Shown in pieces: positions 49,331 through 57,554 of a stretch of DNA of 64,000 nt. The stretch is from Rhodococcus sp. OK302. Its GTDB lineage: Bacteria > Actinomycetota > Actinomycetes > Mycobacteriales > Mycobacteriaceae. Location of the stretch: assembly GCF_002245895.1 (NCBI RefSeq), contig NZ_NPJZ01000001.1, positions 1,648,501 to 1,712,500 on the forward strand. The letters are read 5' to 3'. Each line of letters begins with the position of its first letter. Positions within the stretch are counted from its first letter, which is position 1. The notes under the pieces were generated by a model, which searched no databases, was not told where the DNA came from, and was given only the letters and a program-made list of their open reading frames with translations. The translations under genes were made by a program, and so were the position numbers.

Positions 49331-50055
49331 CGGGGGATCTGATGAGCTCGGCACTTGATGCAGTCACGCCAGAGCAGTCCCGAACGGTCCTGAGGACCAC
49401 GGACGCTGGTGATTTCTTGATGAGCGACTACCTGGGAGGGCATTCGGACGGCTCGGACGACGGCGGCTTTCAGGCCTATCTCGTTGGGCAGAAAGCTCCG
49501 GTACTTCGGCCGCACTACCACGAGGTCGATCAATTTCAGGTGGTATTGGACGGTGACGGCCGATTGGGTAGGCACGCAATAGGTTCGGGCACGGTGCATT
49601 ACAGCGATGCGTACACGGTGTACGGCCCGATCTTTGCCGACGGCCCGGACGGTCTGTCGTACTTCACTCTGCGGCTCGATCCTGCAGTGGGACTGAACTA
49701 CATGCCCGAATCGCGGGTTAAAGGCGAGACTCGTGCCGGCGAGCACTTCACCTGCAGCGTCGACGAGGGCGGCAGTGAGACAGGCGAGTTGAATCTGCTG
49801 GCCCGCACTCGTCGTGGTGCTTCGGCGTTCGGTGTCGCGCTTGTCCCGGGCGTGGCACTGTCTGCCGAGGCATTGCGTCGATGTGACGGCCGAGGGTACG
49901 TTGTGGTGCTCTCCGGTACAGCCGACCTCGGTGGTCGATCACTGCCGACCGGAAGCCTGATCCCGTTCGAGACCGCGCTGGCTTTGAAAGGTGTTACGGC
50001 ACAATCCGAACAGGTCCGTCTGGCCGTAGTCGCATTTTCGACGCAAGCCGACTGA
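49327..50055 (+). CDS. Cupin-fold protein
   Basis: A 242-aa protein with a metal-type cupin motif in 'LRPHYHEVDQFQVVLDG' (about residues 60-76; two His and a Glu/Asp at the right spacing). A second, weaker beta-barrel half lies around residues 160-235 ('GYVVVLSGTADLGG'). It could be a bicupin dioxygenase/isomerase or a ligand-binding protein. Translational coupling to the importer ATPase (ATGA) shows it belongs to the uptake/catabolic unit. No exact function can be assigned. Confidence 0.72.
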   Translation: MTGDLMSSALDAVTPEQSRTVLRTTDAGDFLMSDYLGGHSDGSDDGGFQAYLVGQKAPVLRPHYHEVDQFQVVLDGDGRLGRHAIGSGTVHYSDAYTVYGPIFADGPDGLSYFTLRLDPAVGLNYMPESRVKGETRAGEHFTCSVDEGGSETGELNLLARTRRGASAFGVALVPGVALSAEALRRCDGRGYVVVLSGTADLGGRSLPTGSLIPFETALALKGVTAQSEQVRLAVVAFSTQAD

Positions 50056-50062
50056 CGACTGC

Positions 50063-50791
50063 TCAGTGCGTCCCTCCGAGCTGGTCGGCGGCGGTCCGGA
50101 GCAACTCGCCGTAATGAGCGAAGTGATCTTCCGTGACTCGAGTTTCGGGCCCGCTGATCACTACCGCGCCGATCGGTGAGCCTGATACGTCGAGGATCGC
50201 TGCCGCGAGACTGGTTGATCCCTGCTGCACTGCACCGGCGCTGACGGACCATCCGCGAGAGCGAATCTCTTGGTATTCCTCCGGGCTGAGCAACAAATGT
50301 GGTTCGCTCGAGCCATTTTCGCGTTCTTGCTGTGTGAGATAGGCGTGGATCACACGTCCGGAAGCGCTGGTCTCGGGCGCGTGTACTTGTCCGACCTTCA
50401 GTGCTGTACGGACCATCTGGTTGCCGTCGACTACGCCGAGCACGATCATGTGTTTGTTCTCGGCAACGGCGAGGTGAACGCTCTCTCCGGTTGCATTGCG
50501 GAGCTCGGTCATGACCGGTTGTGCGCGTGCGGTAAGTGACGAGCCGTTGTAGACCTGGCCAGCGACGACCACGCAGCGGGTGGAGAGTTCCCACCGGGGT
50601 GGGGCGTCGCCGGCGGGGCGAATCCATTGGGCTTCATGAAGAGTCGCCAGGGTGCGCTGCATGGCGCTCTTGTCGATGTCGAGTAGGCGGGCGAGCGCTG
50701 TCAACCCGATGGGTTGATGGGCTGCTATGGCCTCGATGACGTGAAGACCACGCGTGAGACCGCTGATTGTCTTGACTGAGATCTGGCTCAC
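50063..50791 (-). CDS. IclR-family transcriptional regulator
   Basis: A 242-aa protein from GTG 50791. The N-terminal winged helix is 'TRGLHVIEAIAAHQPIGLTALARLLDIDKSAMQRTLATL' in outline (residues about 8-60). The C-terminal IclR ligand domain has 'ATGESVHLAVAENKHMIVLG', 'ASGRVIHAYL' and 'SLAAAILDVSGSPIGAVVISGP'. The frame continues upstream to 51418 only as a shadow of the aldolase gene. It is divergent from the second half of the island, with repeated TGATAC/GTATCA half-sites in between. It probably controls both the 50912-59175 operon and its own gene in response to a pathway intermediate. Confidence 0.9.
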   Translation of the reverse strand: MSQISVKTISGLTRGLHVIEAIAAHQPIGLTALARLLDIDKSAMQRTLATLHEAQWIRPAGDAPPRWELSTRCVVVAGQVYNGSSLTARAQPVMTELRNATGESVHLAVAENKHMIVLGVVDGNQMVRTALKVGQVHAPETSASGRVIHAYLTQQERENGSSEPHLLLSPEEYQEIRSRGWSVSAGAVQQGSTSLAAAILDVSGSPIGAVVISGPETRVTEDHFAHYGELLRTAADQLGGTH

Positions 50792-50800
50792 CCCTATTGT

Positions 50801-50837
50801 TGATACAGAATTGATACACAGTATCACATAGGGATAC
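50801..50837. promoter_or_regulatory. IclR operator region with repeated TGATAC half-sites
   Basis: tgatac at 50801-50806; perfect dyad tgatac-aca-gtatca at 50812-50826; a further related ggatac at 50832-50837. The sites are spaced about one helical turn apart between the IclR GTG and the aldolase GTG, as expected for an IclR tetramer. Confidence 0.65.
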
Positions 50838-50911
50838 TTGTGGTGCAACGGATCTCCTGCAATTGCCTTCGACGTGCACTTTCCGAACCTGCGAAGTATC
50901 GAGAGGTCGAT

Positions 50912-51667
50912 GTGAAAAAGTTCAAGCCGTCTGTGGCGCAACTGATCCCGGATCTGACGCCGGCGGAACAGATTGTCGTTCTTGCCCGTGCACTGTGGAA
51001 TGAGGGTTATCGGGATCATCTCGCCGGACACATCACCTACAACCTCGGAGACGGCACCATGCTGTGCAATCCGTGGCTTCTGACCTGGGAGGAGATTCTC
51101 CCGGCCGACATCATTCGCATCGATCTGGACGGTAAGGTCCTTGAAGGTGATTGGCCTGTTCCCTTGGGGATTCCGCTGCATCTTGCACTGCACCGAGCAC
51201 GGCCGGACGTGGGTATCGCGTTGCACAATCATTCCGAATTCGGCACGGTCTGGGCAGATTTGGGCGAGGTTCCGCCGGCCTACGATCAGAGTTCGAGCCT
51301 CGGCGGCGGTGAAGTGGTCCTCGTCGACGAATACGAAGGTGCCGTCGACAGCATGGATGCGGCTGAATCCGCGATACGGTCGATCGGACAGGCTGATCGG
51401 GCACTTCTGGCCGGGCATGGCGTCTTCGTAACCGGGAGCACTGCCGCCGCTGTCTACCTGCGAGCGGTCGCACTCGAACAGCGTTGCAAGAACGCCTGGA
51501 TGATTCGAGTAGCCGACGGGCCGTCGAAGACATCGTTGCCCAATTGGTGGCTCGATCGTATGGCCGGAAGTGACGGCAACAGCTACTACGGGTTCTGGGA
51601 ATCGGCAGTACGGGCCGTTCTGCGTTCCGACCCTGAGCTTTTCGAGAGCATCGAATCGTGCAACTGA
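50912..51667 (+). CDS. Class II aldolase/adducin-family protein
   Basis: A 251-aa protein from GTG 50912 (AGAGG 5 bases upstream). Zinc-site segments are visible: 'HLAGHITYNL', 'ALHNHSEFGTVWADLG' (His-x-His plus the downstream catalytic-type residues) and 'LLAGHGVFVTGS'. The family includes fuculose-phosphate aldolase, decarboxylases and dehydratases. In acyl-CoA clusters its role is often unassigned; here it may cleave or dehydrate a hydroxylated intermediate. It is the first gene of the 50912-59175 operon, opposite IclR. Confidence 0.83.
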   Translation: MKKFKPSVAQLIPDLTPAEQIVVLARALWNEGYRDHLAGHITYNLGDGTMLCNPWLLTWEEILPADIIRIDLDGKVLEGDWPVPLGIPLHLALHRARPDVGIALHNHSEFGTVWADLGEVPPAYDQSSSLGGGEVVLVDEYEGAVDSMDAAESAIRSIGQADRALLAGHGVFVTGSTAAAVYLRAVALEQRCKNAWMIRVADGPSKTSLPNWWLDRMAGSDGNSYYGFWESAVRAVLRSDPELFESIESCN

Positions 51668-51712
51668 GGGTATGTCGCTCTGTCATCAACGGTGGAATCG
51701 GAACGGATGATC

Positions 51713-52891
51713 ATGGACTTTGAACTCGACGCGAACCAACGAGCCTGGCGTGAAGAGGTGCGCGCATTTCTCGCTGAGAACGTCACACCGGAACTACGTG
51801 CGGAGATGGCCGAACACGATCTCGAATTCATCGGCGGAGAGCTCACTGCCTTCCGCCGAAAGATCGGAGCCAAAGGATGGTTCGGACTGAACTGGCCCGA
51901 GGAATTCGGCGGGCTCGGGCTGGGAGCCGTTTACCAGCATCTGTTGGTGAGCGAATTCGAGTACTGGGGTGTGCCGGGCCCAGATCTGACGGTCACCTCG
52001 GTGGCTCCGATGATCATGCGTCACGGCACTCGGCAGAATCGGGAGGAGTTCCTTCCGCCTATCGCTCGAGGCGAGTTGACTTGCGCAGTCGGGTATTCCG
52101 AACCCAATGCGGGTACCGACCTGGCGAGTTTGAAGACACGGGCAGTACGTGAAGGGGACGAGTGGGTGATCAACGGTTCCAAGATCTGGAACAGTATGGC
52201 GCAGCGGGTCACTCACGAATGGCTGTGTGTCCGTACCAATACCGAAGTGCCCAAGCACAAGGGAATTTCGGTGATCATCGTACCGATCGATGCGCCGGGC
52301 ATCGTGATTCGCCCGATCACGGCATGGTCCGGGTATCGAACCAACGAGACGTTTTTCGACAACGTCCGTGTCCCCGTGACGAACTTGATCGGTGAGGTCG
52401 ACAAGGGTTGGAAGTACATCACCGGCGCATTGGACCTCGAGCGGGGTGCACTCACCAATGCGGGCGACCTCCGACGGGCGGTCGACGATCTCTTGATTCT
52501 CTCCCGCGAGATCCGTGAGGACGGAACGCGCCCCGTCGACAGCGCAGACGTACGACGCAAGCTTGCGCAGTTGGACGCCGATGTCGAACTTGCACAGCTC
52601 ATGGGTTTCGAAGCTTCGTCACTGTTGGAAAGCGGAACCATTCCGTCGGTGCTCGTGAGCACGGAGAAGGTGTTCTCCAGTGAGCTCAGACAGAGAATCG
52701 CTGACATCGGAACATCGATGCTCGGTCCGGCCGGCTTGATCGCGGGTTCCGATCCGAATGCTGTGATGGCCGGCAAGTTCGAGCGTTTGTACCGCGCTGC
52801 CCCGTTGCTTCGATTCGGCGCCGGTGCAAACGAGGTTCTGCGAGACGTCATAGCGCAGCGCGGACACGGCCTGCCGAGTTACGGACGCTGA
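51713..52891 (+). CDS. Acyl-CoA dehydrogenase, alpha-type subunit of a pair
   Basis: A protein of about 392 aa, from ATG 51713 (alternatives 51692 and 51707). ACAD features are 'NWPEEFGGLGLG', 'GYSEPNAGTDLASLKTRA' and 'INGSKIWNSMAQ'. A C-terminal helical domain of FadE28/FadE26 type ends 'FGAGANEVLRDVIAQRGHGL'. The C-terminus lacks the usual 'YEGT' motif. Paired with the next gene, 39 bp downstream, it likely forms an alpha2-beta2 dehydrogenase as known for steroid side-chain enzymes. It introduces an alpha,beta double bond into the CoA-activated substrate. Confidence 0.88.
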   Translation: MDFELDANQRAWREEVRAFLAENVTPELRAEMAEHDLEFIGGELTAFRRKIGAKGWFGLNWPEEFGGLGLGAVYQHLLVSEFEYWGVPGPDLTVTSVAPMIMRHGTRQNREEFLPPIARGELTCAVGYSEPNAGTDLASLKTRAVREGDEWVINGSKIWNSMAQRVTHEWLCVRTNTEVPKHKGISVIIVPIDAPGIVIRPITAWSGYRTNETFFDNVRVPVTNLIGEVDKGWKYITGALDLERGALTNAGDLRRAVDDLLILSREIREDGTRPVDSADVRRKLAQLDADVELAQLMGFEASSLLESGTIPSVLVSTEKVFSSELRQRIADIGTSMLGPAGLIAGSDPNAVMAGKFERLYRAAPLLRFGAGANEVLRDVIAQRGHGLPSYGR

Positions 52892-52930
52892 CATGACCTT
52901 GACATTCCTCGACCGCGTAGGAGATCGCTG

Positions 52931-54073
52931 ATGAAACTTGTTGCGACCCAAGATCAACTCGATCTGCAGGCGATGGTGAGCGCGGTACTGGCTAAACAAT
53001 GTCCGACCAGCCTGGTGCGTGAATTGGCGGGGCCGACGTCGGACGGAATTCCCGACAAGTTGATGGCGGCGCTGGCAGAGGTCGGCGTGCTGGGTTTGGC
53101 GATAGACGAAGAGTACGGCGGCGGTGGTGCGGGGTTGTACGAACTCGGTGTGTTCTTCCGTGAAGGCGGACGGGTACTGTGCCCGTCAATTGTCTACAGC
53201 ACATTGCAATTCGGTGTAGCCGTCGGCCGTCTGGCCTCACCGGAGCAACGCAGTCGGTATCTGTCCGGTGTGGCCGGCGGCGACCTTCGCGCCACCGTCG
53301 CGGCCTGGAATCCGTCCGATGCAGCGGATATCCGTCCCGCCGTAACCGCAACGCCGGCTCCGGGTGGATGGCTACTCAACGGCACTATCGCGTTTGCCGT
53401 GAATACTTCGATCGCGGACGTGGTTCTGTTGACCGCCCGTACGACGGTGTTCGCCGAACCCGAACGACTGATCGGCGCCTTCGTGAATCCGGCCGACGCG
53501 GGCTGGAACAGTGTCGTGCTCTCGACAATGTCCGGCGAGAAGATCAGTCGTGTGGAACTGGTCGATGTCTACGTATCGGACGACGCGGTTTCTCTCGGCG
53601 AGAGTGGGAAGGGGCTGAGCCGCGACGATGTCCGTTGGGTTGCGGACGCGGCGGTGGCTCTGCAATGCATGGAGATGGTGGGGGGCGCCGCCGCAGTCCT
53701 GGAACGGACGGTGAACTACGTCGCCCAGCGCGAGCAGTTCGGGCGGTCGATCGGCAGTTTTCAAGCTGCGCAACACATTGTCGCCGATATGCACATTTCG
53801 ATAGAAGGCGCCCGGTTGGCGGCTGCGCAGGCGGTCTGGTGGGTTGCCCGGGGAGAATCGGCCACACGTGCAGTCGCAATCGCGAAAATGCACTGCAGCG
53901 AAGCGTACAAGCGGGCGACGCTCGACGGTCATCAGTTGCACGGCGGAATGGGGTATGTCCTCGAGACTGACCTGCATCTGTGGTCCGAACGAGCAAAGGT
54001 CACGGAAATACGCTTCGGCACAGCAGATATCGCTGCCACCTGGTTGCAGAAGGAGCTTGGTCTTGTCCGATGA
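52931..54073 (+). CDS. Acyl-CoA dehydrogenase, beta-type subunit of a pair
   Basis: A 380-aa ACAD homolog with a divergent middle domain but a conserved C-terminal FAD-binding half: 'NYVAQREQFGRSIGSFQAAQH', 'QLHGGMGYVLETDLHLWSERAK'. It resembles FadE29/FadE27-type partners. It precedes the CoA-transferase gene, whose TTG start lies within its last codons (11-bp overlap) and whose ribosome site is inside this gene. Confidence 0.88.
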   Translation: MKLVATQDQLDLQAMVSAVLAKQCPTSLVRELAGPTSDGIPDKLMAALAEVGVLGLAIDEEYGGGGAGLYELGVFFREGGRVLCPSIVYSTLQFGVAVGRLASPEQRSRYLSGVAGGDLRATVAAWNPSDAADIRPAVTATPAPGGWLLNGTIAFAVNTSIADVVLLTARTTVFAEPERLIGAFVNPADAGWNSVVLSTMSGEKISRVELVDVYVSDDAVSLGESGKGLSRDDVRWVADAAVALQCMEMVGGAAAVLERTVNYVAQREQFGRSIGSFQAAQHIVADMHISIEGARLAAAQAVWWVARGESATRAVAIAKMHCSEAYKRATLDGHQLHGGMGYVLETDLHLWSERAKVTEIRFGTADIAATWLQKELGLVR

Positions 54074-55274
54074 ATCGCGCGCGGAACCACGTCAGGCTCT
54101 CCAAGACCTGCGAATCCTGGATCTTTCTCGGTGGGTAGCTGGTGAGTACGCCACAAAGATGTTTGCCGACTTCGGTGCGGACGTCGTGAAGATCGAAAAG
54201 CCTGGCACCGGAAGCCTGACACGGTCCTGGGGGCCCTTCCCCGGAGATGTTCCCGATCCGGAACGAAGCGCACTCTTCCTGCATCTGAACACCAACAAGA
54301 AGTCTCTGGTTCTGGACCTGGAATCGGACTCGGACCGCGAGGTACTGCTGCGCCTCATCGACACTGCCGACGCCGTTGTGGAGTCCTTCCGGCCGGGCCA
54401 CCTGGAGAAGCTGGGTCTGGGCCCGGATGTGTTGCAGGCGAGAAACCCTCGTCTGGTGATCACACGAATCAGTGCATTCGGTCAGAGTGGACCGTATCGG
54501 GATCGTGAAGCGACAGGTTTGGTTCTTCAAGCTGCCGGTGGGCCGATGAACGCGACCGGCGGAGCAGATCGTGCCCCGTTGCGAAAGCCTGGTCTGCTCG
54601 AGCACTACACGATCGGACGTACCGCCGGAGAGGCCACGATGGCAGGGCTGTTCAGTGCGCGGCGTACTGGCGGGGGATCGGTGATCGACGTATCCGGTCA
54701 GGAGGTTCTGCTAGCGGGAGCGGATCGTCGAGCGTCGTATCTGGTGTCTGCGGCCTATTCCGGCATGAATGCCCCACGCGGAGTTCGTAGTCCGCATCGG
54801 CACGGCGTGACCTTCACCGGCCCGTTCCGGGCCAATGACGGTTTTGTGATGCTGTACGTGACCAATCAGGCCTTCTGGAATCGACTGGTCGACATCGTGA
54901 GTGAGGACGATCGTGAATTCCATTCGCGCTATCACGGGCGGGAAACGATTGTCGGTACCGATCGTGAAGAGTTCATGGACTACGTCACCGAGTGGTTTGC
55001 CGTGCGCCCGAAGGTGGCGATAATGGAGCGGTGCGAAGCGGCGCGTATCCCCGTCACTGCGTATCTCGACGTTTCGGAACTGCTCCGTCACGAGCACTTT
55101 CGTAGCAGAGGTGCTTTCGTTCGTGGTTCCCATCCCGTCGCCGGAACGTTGGACTACACCGGAGCGCCGTGGCGGATGGCCAACGGGTTCCGGTTGCGCC
55201 ACACCGCGCCGACACTCGACCAACATGGGCCAGAGATCCGTGAGTCCTTCACGACTGCAGGAGGATCCGAATGA
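54063..55274 (+). CDS. CaiB/BaiF-family CoA-transferase, first of two
   Basis: A 403-aa class III CoA-transferase. It has 'RILDLSRWVAGEYATKMFADFGADVVKIEKP' in outline at the N-terminus, 'LDLESDSDREVLLRLIDTADAVVESFRPGHLEKLGLG' in outline, and 'ISAFGQSGPYRDREATGLVLQAAGG'. The start TTG 54063 is set by AGGAG 7 bases upstream inside the preceding gene. Where these enzymes carry the catalytic Asp (D-x-x-x-G after 'GLL'), this protein reads 'GLLEHYTIGRTAGEA', so the acidic residue is not obvious. It transfers CoA between acyl donors and acceptors, perhaps as a heteromer with the next gene product. Confidence 0.88.
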   Translation: MSDESRAEPRQALQDLRILDLSRWVAGEYATKMFADFGADVVKIEKPGTGSLTRSWGPFPGDVPDPERSALFLHLNTNKKSLVLDLESDSDREVLLRLIDTADAVVESFRPGHLEKLGLGPDVLQARNPRLVITRISAFGQSGPYRDREATGLVLQAAGGPMNATGGADRAPLRKPGLLEHYTIGRTAGEATMAGLFSARRTGGGSVIDVSGQEVLLAGADRRASYLVSAAYSGMNAPRGVRSPHRHGVTFTGPFRANDGFVMLYVTNQAFWNRLVDIVSEDDREFHSRYHGRETIVGTDREEFMDYVTEWFAVRPKVAIMERCEAARIPVTAYLDVSELLRHEHFRSRGAFVRGSHPVAGTLDYTGAPWRMANGFRLRHTAPTLDQHGPEIRESFTTAGGSE

Positions 55275-56542
55275 ACTACCCACTCGAAGGTATCCGCGTC
55301 GTGGATTTGACCGTCGTTTGGTCGGGTCCGGGGGCTACCGCATTGTTGGGTGACCTGGGCGCGGAAGTGATTCGCCTGGAAGGAAACAACCGGATCAGCA
55401 GGCAGGTCTCGGCGAAGACCACGAAGGAGTCGATCGCGCAGACCGGCTACCACGGTGGCACCTATCCGGATAAGGATCCCGGCGAGCGGCCTTACGACCG
55501 TACTGCGCTGTTCAACTGGCATTCCCGGAACAAGCTGTCGGCGTGCATGAACCTCGACACCGAGGAAGGCCGCGCTGCGGCGATCGAGCTGATCAAAGTC
55601 AGTGACGTTCTGGTGGAGAATAATTCGAATGGCACGTTGGAGAAGTTGGGGCTGGGACACGAGCGTCTGCTCGAGATCAATCCGCGGTTGATCGTCGCTC
55701 GAATGCCTCCGCTCGGTATGACCGGTCCGATGAGTGACTACCTCGGTTACGGGCCCAACTTCAACTCGCTGGTCGGAATAGCGGCGATGGACGGTTACGA
55801 GGGTGAGGAGCCGGATTCCGCCGGAGAGAACTACCACATGGACGAAGCGGCGCCGGCGGGGCTGGCCTTCGCCGTGATGGCCGCGCTCTGGGACCGGGAG
55901 CACACGGGTGTCGGTGGTCTGGTCGAGTTCGCGCAAGCCGAGAATGTCATGGCGGAGATCGGTGAGTTCGTACTCGACGCCCAGGTCAACGACAGAGTTC
56001 CGGAGATACTCGGAAACGCGGATCCCCATGTGCTGCAGGATGTTTTCCTCAGCGCGGACGAAGATGTCTGGGTTGCGATCTCTGTACGAGACGATCGGGA
56101 CTGGGTGGCGTTGGCAGGAGTGGTCGGTGGCGACGGTTTCGCGGAGTCCGGTTCGGATGCGCCTGCCCGACTATCGAATTCAGTGGGTATCCGGGATCGC
56201 ATTTCTCGATGGACTCGCGAATTGGGAGCGGACAGTATCGTTCGTGATCTGCAGGAATTGGGAATCCCTTCCGGCGTGGTCATGAACGAGTGCGCCGTAC
56301 TGGTGGATCCCCACCTCCGTGAACGTGAGTGGTTCCAGGAACGATCACATCCTTCGGTGGGAACCTATCGATATCCGGGACATCCCTGGCGGGCTGAGGG
56401 ATTCGATCTGGCTTTCGGTCGAGTGCTTCCGGGATTCGGTGAGGACAACGAGTACGTCTACAAGAAGGTTCTCGGATATTCCGACGAGAAGTATGCCGAA
56501 CTCGAGGATTCCGGACTAGTGACCGACCATCAAATAGCTTGA
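55271..56542 (+). CDS. CaiB/BaiF-family CoA-transferase, second of two
   Basis: A 423-aa class III CoA-transferase starting at an ATGA overlap. The N-terminal 'IRVVDLTVVWSGPGATALLGDLGAEVIRLE' (outline), 'LSACMNLDTEEGRAAAIELI' and 'RMPPLGMTGPMSDYLGYG' are typical. An insertion near residues 45-75 makes the nucleotide/CoA loop longer than in its neighbour. The region expected for catalytic Asp reads 'MDEAAPAGLAFA', an Asp shifted relative to the usual spacing. Tandem CoA-transferases forming two-subunit enzymes are known (for example BbsEF). Confidence 0.88.
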   Translation: MNYPLEGIRVVDLTVVWSGPGATALLGDLGAEVIRLEGNNRISRQVSAKTTKESIAQTGYHGGTYPDKDPGERPYDRTALFNWHSRNKLSACMNLDTEEGRAAAIELIKVSDVLVENNSNGTLEKLGLGHERLLEINPRLIVARMPPLGMTGPMSDYLGYGPNFNSLVGIAAMDGYEGEEPDSAGENYHMDEAAPAGLAFAVMAALWDREHTGVGGLVEFAQAENVMAEIGEFVLDAQVNDRVPEILGNADPHVLQDVFLSADEDVWVAISVRDDRDWVALAGVVGGDGFAESGSDAPARLSNSVGIRDRISRWTRELGADSIVRDLQELGIPSGVVMNECAVLVDPHLREREWFQERSHPSVGTYRYPGHPWRAEGFDLAFGRVLPGFGEDNEYVYKKVLGYSDEKYAELEDSGLVTDHQIA

Positions 56543-56554
56543 GAGAGAAAGACT

Positions 56555-57079
56555 ATGACTGAGAATTTGATCTTGATTGCGGATTCGGAATCCCTGATTC
56601 CCGACGAAGTCGCAGCGCGAATCGGGGATGTTGTCTCCGAGGCCACCGGTGCCGTCGTCGCACGGGATTGGCAACGGTGGGCTGTGTCCGTCGGTGAGAC
56701 CAACGCGTTGTACTTTGACGGTGCCTACGCTCGAGCCCACGGGTATCGCGGTATCGTCTGTCCTCCACTGTATTTGCAGTACGCGATCCTCGGGGTGACT
56801 CCGATTCCGGAGCTCCGAGTGGATGGATCTTCCGGCGCGGCCTCCGGAAATCTGGTTTTCCCGTTGTGCCCCAAACGTATGGCAGGCGGAGAGAACACCA
56901 CATTCTTCGGGCCAGGCTACGACGGCGATGTGGTCACCAGTGTGCGTGTAGTGGATTCGGTGGAGGAGAAGCGTGGACGCTCCGGCCGGTTCGTACTGGT
57001 GACCTGGAGAACCACGTACACAAATCAGAACGACGAGGTGCTGGCCGAGGCCACCACCTCGATGATCGCGCGTCCGTAG
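56555..57079 (+). CDS. MaoC N-terminal-type (FAS1-like) dehydratase subunit
   Basis: A 174-aa hot-dog-fold protein of the MaoC_dehydrat_N type: 'VARDWQRWAVSVGETNALYFD', 'YARAHGYRGIVCPPLYLQ', and the tail 'VTWRTTYTNQNDEVLAEATTSMI'. It lacks the Asp/His catalytic motif, as expected for the structural half of a split enoyl-CoA hydratase. The next gene supplies the catalytic half. The arrangement parallels ChsH2(N)/ChsH1 of the mycobacterial steroid side-chain pathway. Confidence 0.87.
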   Translation: MTENLILIADSESLIPDEVAARIGDVVSEATGAVVARDWQRWAVSVGETNALYFDGAYARAHGYRGIVCPPLYLQYAILGVTPIPELRVDGSSGAASGNLVFPLCPKRMAGGENTTFFGPGYDGDVVTSVRVVDSVEEKRGRSGRFVLVTWRTTYTNQNDEVLAEATTSMIARP

Positions 57080-57089
57080 CGAGGGAGAG

Positions 57090-57554
57090 ATGGCAGTCAT
57101 GTCACCGCAGGTGTATTTCGACGACGTACAGACCGGCGATTCGATCCCGGTCCTCCATGTGAGCGTCAACCAATTACAGATGTTCCTTTTCAGTGCAGCG
57201 ACTTACAACGGGCACCGAATCCACTACGACCGTAGCTGGGCCGTAGATGTCGAGGGGTATCCGGACGTTGTGGTGCAGGGTCCGCTCCAAGCAGCGCTGC
57301 TTGCCCGGGTCGTCACAGATTGGATCGGTGGCGCTGGGTCGTTGGTGAACTTCTCGGCATCCAATCGGGCCGTTGCTTTCCCGGAGGAACCGTTGGAGTT
57401 CACGGGCATCGTGACGGGCAAGCGGGACGAGAACGGAAGGACGCTGGTCGATCTGGAGCTCGCCGGTGTACGTGACGGCACGATCCTGATGCCGGGAACG
57501 GCGACCGTGTCTTTGCCTCGTCGACCCGAATTTCCATCGAATGGAGTCTCCTGA
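57090..57554 (+). CDS. MaoC-like enoyl-CoA hydratase, catalytic subunit
   Basis: A 154-aa (or 151-aa, from ATG 57099) hot-dog protein with a hydratase-type motif 'AATYNGHRIHYDRSWA', carrying the His and a downstream Asp, and 'VVVQGPLQAALLARVVTDW'. Together with the preceding gene it should form a heteromeric hydratase for a bulky or branched enoyl-CoA. It is coupled to the thiolase-like gene (TGATG). Confidence 0.87.
   Translation: MAVMSPQVYFDDVQTGDSIPVLHVSVNQLQMFLFSAATYNGHRIHYDRSWAVDVEGYPDVVVQGPLQAALLARVVTDWIGGAGSLVNFSASNRAVAFPEEPLEFTGIVTGKRDENGRTLVDLELAGVRDGTILMPGTATVSLPRRPEFPSNGVS

Noticed and set aside
50840..50911. N-terminal extension of the class II aldolase from GTG 50840
   Set aside because: It would start beside the IclR operator sites, without a ribosome site; GTG 50912 has AGAGG and starts at the conserved region.
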